A stretch of 24,282 nucleotides of DNA from Pelargonium cotyledonis (taxonomy: Eukaryota > Streptophyta > Magnoliopsida > Geraniales > Geraniaceae). Location: the NCBI GenBank assembly GCA_036897625.1, contig JAYMTA010000779.1, positions 1 through 24,282 on the forward strand. Direction: 5' to 3'. Shown one piece after another: positions 19,732-24,282 of the stretch; position 1 is the stretch's first letter, and the number at the start of each line of letters is the position of its first letter. The notes under the pieces were generated by a model. The model had not been told where the DNA came from. It did no database searches and worked only from the letters and a program-made list of their open reading frames with translations. The translations under genes were made by a program, and so were the position numbers.

Positions 19732-22700
19732 ATGGGAGGTGGTGGAGGAGAACAGACAACCTTGGAGTTCACACCAACCTGGATTGTTGCTGTTGTTTGT
19801 AGTGTCATTGTTGTCATTTCTCTGGCCGTCGAGCGGGTTCTTCACTACACTGGCAAGGCATGTACTACATTAAATTATCCATGTTTTTAGCTCAATTGTG
19901 TACTGTTTCATTAGTTTATAAATTGTGTCATCAAATGATCATGTCTTCTTTTGTTTTTGTTTCAGTATTTGAAGAAGAAGGACCAGAAGCCTCTATTTGA
20001 GGCCTTGCAAAAGATCAAAGAAGGTGACTTTAGGCTTGATTAATTTGATATCAAATTTTGATGTTTTGGTATTGTTTTTGGGCTTAATTTTGTGGGGTTT
20101 TGTTTGTTTTGGTTGCAGAGTTGATGCTGTTGGGGTTTATTTCTCTATTGCTGACAGTGTTTCAAAAGAGAATTAACAAAATTTGCATATCAGAAGAGTT
20201 GGCTAGTAAATGGCTTCCTTGCAAGAAAGAGAAGGAGACTAGTAGTTCAGAGCATTATCAGACATTTTTTTCTTCATTTGTTAATAATGCCGGCCGTCGC
20301 CTCCTATCCGAGGATAATTCTGGTTATTGTGCTGGGAAGGTAATTTTTTCATGATTTTAGTTTCAGTTTCATGTAATGTTGGACCTGATCAGCTGGATCT
20401 TGCTGTTGAGTCTTGTCTCATTTTATTTGCTGTTTCTTGTGCTCTTTGTTTGTCAATTGAGCTTGAAAGTAGTGTTTAATAATGTTTGCCAGATTTGTTG
20501 ACCTGTCACACACTATTTTATACAAATGTAACTGCTTCATAGTATTTGACCATAGAAGATTTGGCAGTTTCCTATGTTAATTTTGTTTATGTGTGATACC
20601 AGTTGTCATTTGATATATACTAGTTGAAACCTTTTTTCTTAAGTTTAAATTATTGGGTTGGAGTAAGTATATATAGCTTAGTATCAGAGCTAGTGTAGTT
20701 TGGGTCTAACTGGGGGTTTGTATCGTTCCAATTTTATCGGATGTCCCCGAAGGGACTAACTGGGGGTTTGTGGCTTTAGACCCACAGGCAGGATCCTTTG
20801 TGTTATTTGGCTTGCACGTGAGGAGTGTTTATGTATCCCACATTGTCGAAATAATGTGAAATCCATTGCCACTTGATATAGTTGGGCCTTCCACTGTAAA
20901 TTAATTTTTTTGAGTTTGAATAAAGTTTAACATGACATCAGAGTTGATATAGTTTTGAGTCAAGTTTAACATGGTATCAAAACTAGTTTGTTTGGAGTGT
21001 AGTGATACACCTGCCTTAGTTCTCTTCTAGGTCCACGTGTAAGATTCGTTGTGTTATCCGACCTACACGTGAAGGAAATTCTAAATTTATGTGCAGAATA
21101 CAATGTGTTAGATGACGCACACGTGAGGAGTGTTAATGCATACCACATCATCGAAAGAATATAAAATCCGTTGTTACTTGATATACTAGTTGGACTCTCC
21201 GCCTGTAATCTTATTAGCATTTTGAGTAGGAATGAAGTTTAACAATTTGGTTGTTTATTTTCAGGGGAAGGTGCCATTGTTAACTACCACAGCATTGCAT
21301 CATCTGCACATCTTTATCTTTGTGCTTGCTGTTGTGCATGTCACATTTTGTGCTCTGACCATTCTTTTTGGAGGTGCCAAAGTGAGTTGCCATTTCTTAC
21401 CTCTTGAAACTCATCATTTCTCGAACTTAATTATTTACTTAATCTTTGTAATGTCATATAGATTCGTCAATGGAAACATTGGGAGGATTCTATCGCGAAA
21501 GAAGAATATGATCCTGAAAAAGGTAAAGTGCTCGTAATAAAGTATCAATGATTCCTGTTTTGGCCACAACATTTGATCTTAACTTACTAGTTTCTTCTTG
21601 ATAGCCAATTCCAATTTTTGGTTTGTGCAGTTCTTAATAAGTTCACTCATGTCCAAGAACATGATTTCATCAGAGATCGCTTTACTGGCACTGGAAACAA
21701 CTCATCTTTGTTAGGCTGGTTGGTAAGTCCCAATCATTTTGCTTTGCAGATTTATATACAAATCCATGTATCTCTCTAGATGTTTATGTTTTTGTTTCTT
21801 TAATTTTTCTTCTCAGCTCTCATTTTTCAAGCAATTCCATGCATCTGTCACGAAATCAGATTACATTACTCTTCGATTAGGCTTCATCATGGTAAGTTTT
21901 CCAAAACCAGTTTCATGGTAAAATGCTTTAGCACTTTTAGCTTTTCTATTTTTTCACTGTCTTTATGTGCACTTCTCAGACACATTGCAAGGGAAGCCCA
22001 AAATTCAACTTCCACAAGTACATGATTCGCGCGCTCGAAGCTGATTTCAGAAAAGTTGTTGGAATAAGGTTAGTTTTAGTCTTTACAATATATGAACTTA
22101 GATTAAGGATGTTACTAATGTTCCATTTTCAACTAATTGCAGTTGGTATCTTTGGCTATTTGTGGTCATTTTCTTGTTGCTGAATGTTGCTGGTATGCTA
22201 TATATTTATCCCGATTCATGGACCGAAACATTGCTAAATTGCTCCACTGTGCGTATTCTGAGTTTATTTCCTTCATTATGCAGGTTGGCATGCATATTTT
22301 TACATCTCATTCATCCCCTTCGTCGTAAGTTTTCAAAGCACATACTCACTTTCATGGCTTACAAATTGTATGCACCAACTCTCTTCTTATGCAAATACAT
22401 ACATTTTCTTTCTCGCAGCTCTTGCTCGCTGTGGGCACGAAGTTAGAGCATGTCATTACGCAATTGGCGCACGAGGTTGCAGAGAAACATGTAGCTGTTG
22501 AGGGGGATTTGGTAGTTAAGCCTTCTGATGAACACTTCTGGTTCCGTAGGCCAAAGATCTTTCTTGTTCTGATTCATATCATCTTGTTCCAAAACTCTTT
22601 CGAAATAGCCTTTTTCTTCTGGGTCTTGGTAAGAACTACATATTTATACCAATAATTAAGAATAGTTGCAGTTCAGTTCCATGGTTTAATTATCTGATGT

Positions 22701-23359
22701 TTTCTGTGGTTTTTTGCAGGTTCAATATAAATTTGACTCCTGCATGATGGGACAAGTGGGTTATATTATCCCTAGACTAATCATCGGGTGAGTTAATAAC
22801 TCATTTTAATTTGTCGTTCTGGTTAGAGCTGACAATTCATGTCTAACACCCGATAGAATACGAAATAAGACTTTCTCTTTCGCATTTACATTACAAAGCT
22901 ATGATTTCTTTTTCATTGCAACATTCTAATGCCAATGTCCATATATATATGCAGAGTTTTTGTTCAGTTTCTTTGCAGCTACAGTACGTTGCCACTGTAT
23001 GCAATTGTGACACAGGTAATTAAGTTGGATAAATGGATCATTAAATAATCAATGGGATTTGAATTGTTTAATGTTGTCACAAGGATATTAATTTATGTTG
23101 TTGTGTTTATTTTGTTCTAATGAAGATGGGAAGTTCATACAAGAAGGCTATATTTCAAGAGCATATACAAGTGGGTCTTGCTGGTTGGGCTAAGCTAGCT
23201 AAGAAGAAGCAAGTTTTGAGAAAAGCTGCTAGTTCTAGCCAAGTTGGTCATAAGGATGCTTCTCCTAATTCTGAAGTTCAGATGGAAAAAGTTGCCGGAA
23301 AGTCGCCGGAGAATGGAGAGGGCAGTGTAGGAGAAATTAGGCCTGCCTCTAACTCATGA
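19732..23359 (+). CDS. MLO family seven-transmembrane protein (clade II, MLO1/13/15-like)
   Basis: MLO proteins are plasma-membrane, calmodulin-regulated calcium channels; some clades set powdery mildew susceptibility, others pollen-tube, synergid or root responses. Fourteen exons: 19732-19857, 19966-20023, 20119-20339, 21265-21381, 21462-21522, 21631-21722, 21817-21891, 21980-22068, 22143-22192, 22284-22324, 22419-22628, 22720-22787, 22955-23015 and 23126-23359. They join in frame to 500 aa. The start [17 protein letters not shown] resembles AtMLO1 (MGHGGEGMSLEFTPTW). Seven hydrophobic segments lie near 16-37, 62-77, 148-172, 281-298, 300-318, 358-382 and 396-420. Conserved blocks include [55 protein letters not shown] and DEHFWF. 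The calmodulin-binding tail has Trp444 in [13 protein letters not shown]. Intron 1 starts GC instead of GT. Intron 3 is 925 bp, against about 75-155 bp elsewhere, because of LTR fossils. No break was seen. Clade placement rests on remembered similarity. Confidence 0.95.
20584..21244 (+). mobile_element. TRIM-like LTR element chain (three LTRs) in MLO intron 3
   Basis: This is a fossil, non-autonomous LTR element of the TRIM (terminal-repeat in miniature) kind. Two related LTR-like units begin TGTT and end AACA: 20826-20932 (107 bp) and 21131-21244 (114 bp). A more diverged third is at about 20584-20678. Two of the LTRs are followed by primer-binding-like sites related to TGGTATCAGAGC, the plant initiator-Met tRNA match (TAGTATCAGAGC at 20679-20690, TGACATCAGAG at 20933-20943). 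The second and third LTR are preceded by a purine-rich CACGTGAGGAG. The layout is LTR-internal-LTR-internal-LTR. There is no gag or pol coding capacity, as expected for TRIMs. The LTRs have diverged strongly, so it is old. The last LTR ends 20 bp before the MLO exon 4 start. Confidence 0.72.
20706..20771. repeat. Short direct repeat inside the first TRIM internal segment
   Basis: CTAACTGGGGGTTTGT occurs at 20706-20721 and again at 20756-20771, a perfect 16-bp direct repeat with a 50-bp period. It lies in noncoding element sequence, suggesting a small local duplication after or before insertion. Confidence 0.8.
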
Positions 23360-24282
23360 TCTGGTGGACAAAACAGCTTTCCATGGCAAAAATTAGAAAC
23401 TTCATTGTAGTTTAAAACTCAATTATTGTTTTTGCAGTGACTTTTAGCACAATTTTGTAGAGATGGATGATCATGAATTTTGTGTCTCCATGTTCTGCCA
23501 TGTTTTATTACGGGAGGATTTGCAAATACTTAGAAGGAGCTTCGACCCAACTTTTAAAAACTTAAATTGTTTATTAACAAAAGTGAAATGAATTGTTTTT
23601 TTATAAAGTATATAAGTATTATATTATAAAATAAATTTTATGAAATGACTAAATTGTCCAAAACGAAAATTGTTTCATACATACTAACACTATTATTGTT
23701 GTAATTTTAGCAAAAATTGTATTTAGCTTATTGGTTAAAGTTACTCACAAAACTTAAGGATTAAATACTTCACAGATCCCCCGTAAAAACTCACTCCCCA
23801 AGTCCCCAGACAAATATTTGGGCTCTAGTAGTACCAGACTCCATATTATTTAGTCACGTAGGTCCATTCATTAGGTTTAGTTAACGGAATCGTTAAGTGA
23901 GCTGACGTGGTATTTAATTTAATATAGTTTTATTTACTGTATTTTTTATTTATTATTTTTTTACGTGTCGGTAATGTGGCTATTTAATTAATTTTAAATT
24001 CTAAAATGACACATGTCACATTTAAATTGGTCAAATTTTAATTATTTAATATGATATTACATATTTGCCCCTCTTCCTCTTCACCTCCTCCTTGCTCACC
24101 ACTAACTACCGGCGCCGGAGCTCCATGACCAGCTCTTCATTTTTACTCTACCTTTCTCTAACACAAATTCAAATACTATTTCCATGCAAATTCAACAAAA
24201 ACAGAGCCATTTCCAAAAGATAAAATCAACAAAATGAATCAGATTTAAACGAGAAGGAAGATGAGTGCGAGGGGATGGTGGT
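23360..24282. other. MLO 3' flank and repeat-like intergenic DNA
   Basis: The first 150-200 bp should hold the MLO 3'UTR. From about 23760, phrases such as AGATCCCCCGTAAAAACTCA, AAGTCCCCAGACAAATATTT, GGTTTAGTTAACGGAATCGT, GAGCTGACGTGGTATTTAAT and AATTGGTCAAATTTTAATTA recall a family of decayed dispersed elements seen widely in dicot genomes. Ends are not visible and no coding is supported. An ATG near 24261 begins a short frame that runs off the window and cannot be judged. Confidence 0.4.

Noticed and set aside
23729-23760. A-box-like TAGCTTATTGGTTAAAG downstream of MLO
   Set aside because: No following B box or flanking direct repeats were found.
24261-24282. ATG opening a frame at the right edge
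   Set aside because: Only seven codons are visible in repeat-like DNA; no basis for a gene call.
1-24282. CRISPR arrays, rRNA, canonical tRNA genes, operons
   Set aside because: No regular short repeats with unique spacers, no rRNA-like segment and no complete tRNA cloverleaf; gene structure is eukaryotic with introns.

Overview
The window is nuclear DNA from a flowering plant, most likely a eudicot. Genes are split by short AT-rich GT-AG introns, intergenic DNA is AT-rich, the encoded proteins are plant families (cullin-3, MLO, TOD1/DUF616, DUF26), and the mobile DNA is plant-type (Stowaway MITE, tRNA-derived SINEs, TRIM-like LTR fossils). Nothing points to bacterial, organellar or viral origin. 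I cannot name the species from sequence alone.

Layout: 1-2700 is intergenic, with a degenerate GTGTCGTGT-type repeat and long T tracts. A tRNA-derived SINE with perfect 12-bp target duplications sits at 2715-2897. From about 6350 down to about 3370 on the minus strand there is a TATA-box-driven, multi-exon-looking transcription unit that I cannot identify. Its promoter faces that of a CULLIN-3 gene (+, two coding exons, 7412-7572 and 8733-10773, 733 aa) across a short interval rich in GGCCCA (site II) motifs. The CUL3 intron carries a Stowaway-type MITE. The region 10774-13137 is noncoding apart from exon-like scraps and contains a decayed tandem duplication and a long fold-back MITE.

A seven-exon TOD1/MUCI70-like (DUF616) Golgi-type membrane protein gene lies on the minus strand (16622 down to 13138, 470 aa). 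An intronless single-DUF26 membrane protein gene (+, 17898-18548, 216 aa) follows, with a second, antisense SINE just after its stop codon. A 14-exon clade II MLO gene (+, 19732-23359, 500 aa) has one greatly enlarged intron holding a chain of TRIM-like LTR fossils. The last 0.9 kb is intergenic and repeat-like.

The genes do not form a pathway. This is an ordinary euchromatic gene neighbourhood: ubiquitin ligase scaffold, Golgi glycosyltransferase-like or ceramidase protein, secreted or plasmodesmal-type DUF26 protein, and a calmodulin-binding MLO channel. The most unusual points are two changes in the normally near-invariant BTB-binding segment of CUL3, the two SINEs with clear target duplications, the three-LTR TRIM chain inside MLO, the fold-back MITE, and the unidentified minus-strand unit next to CUL3.
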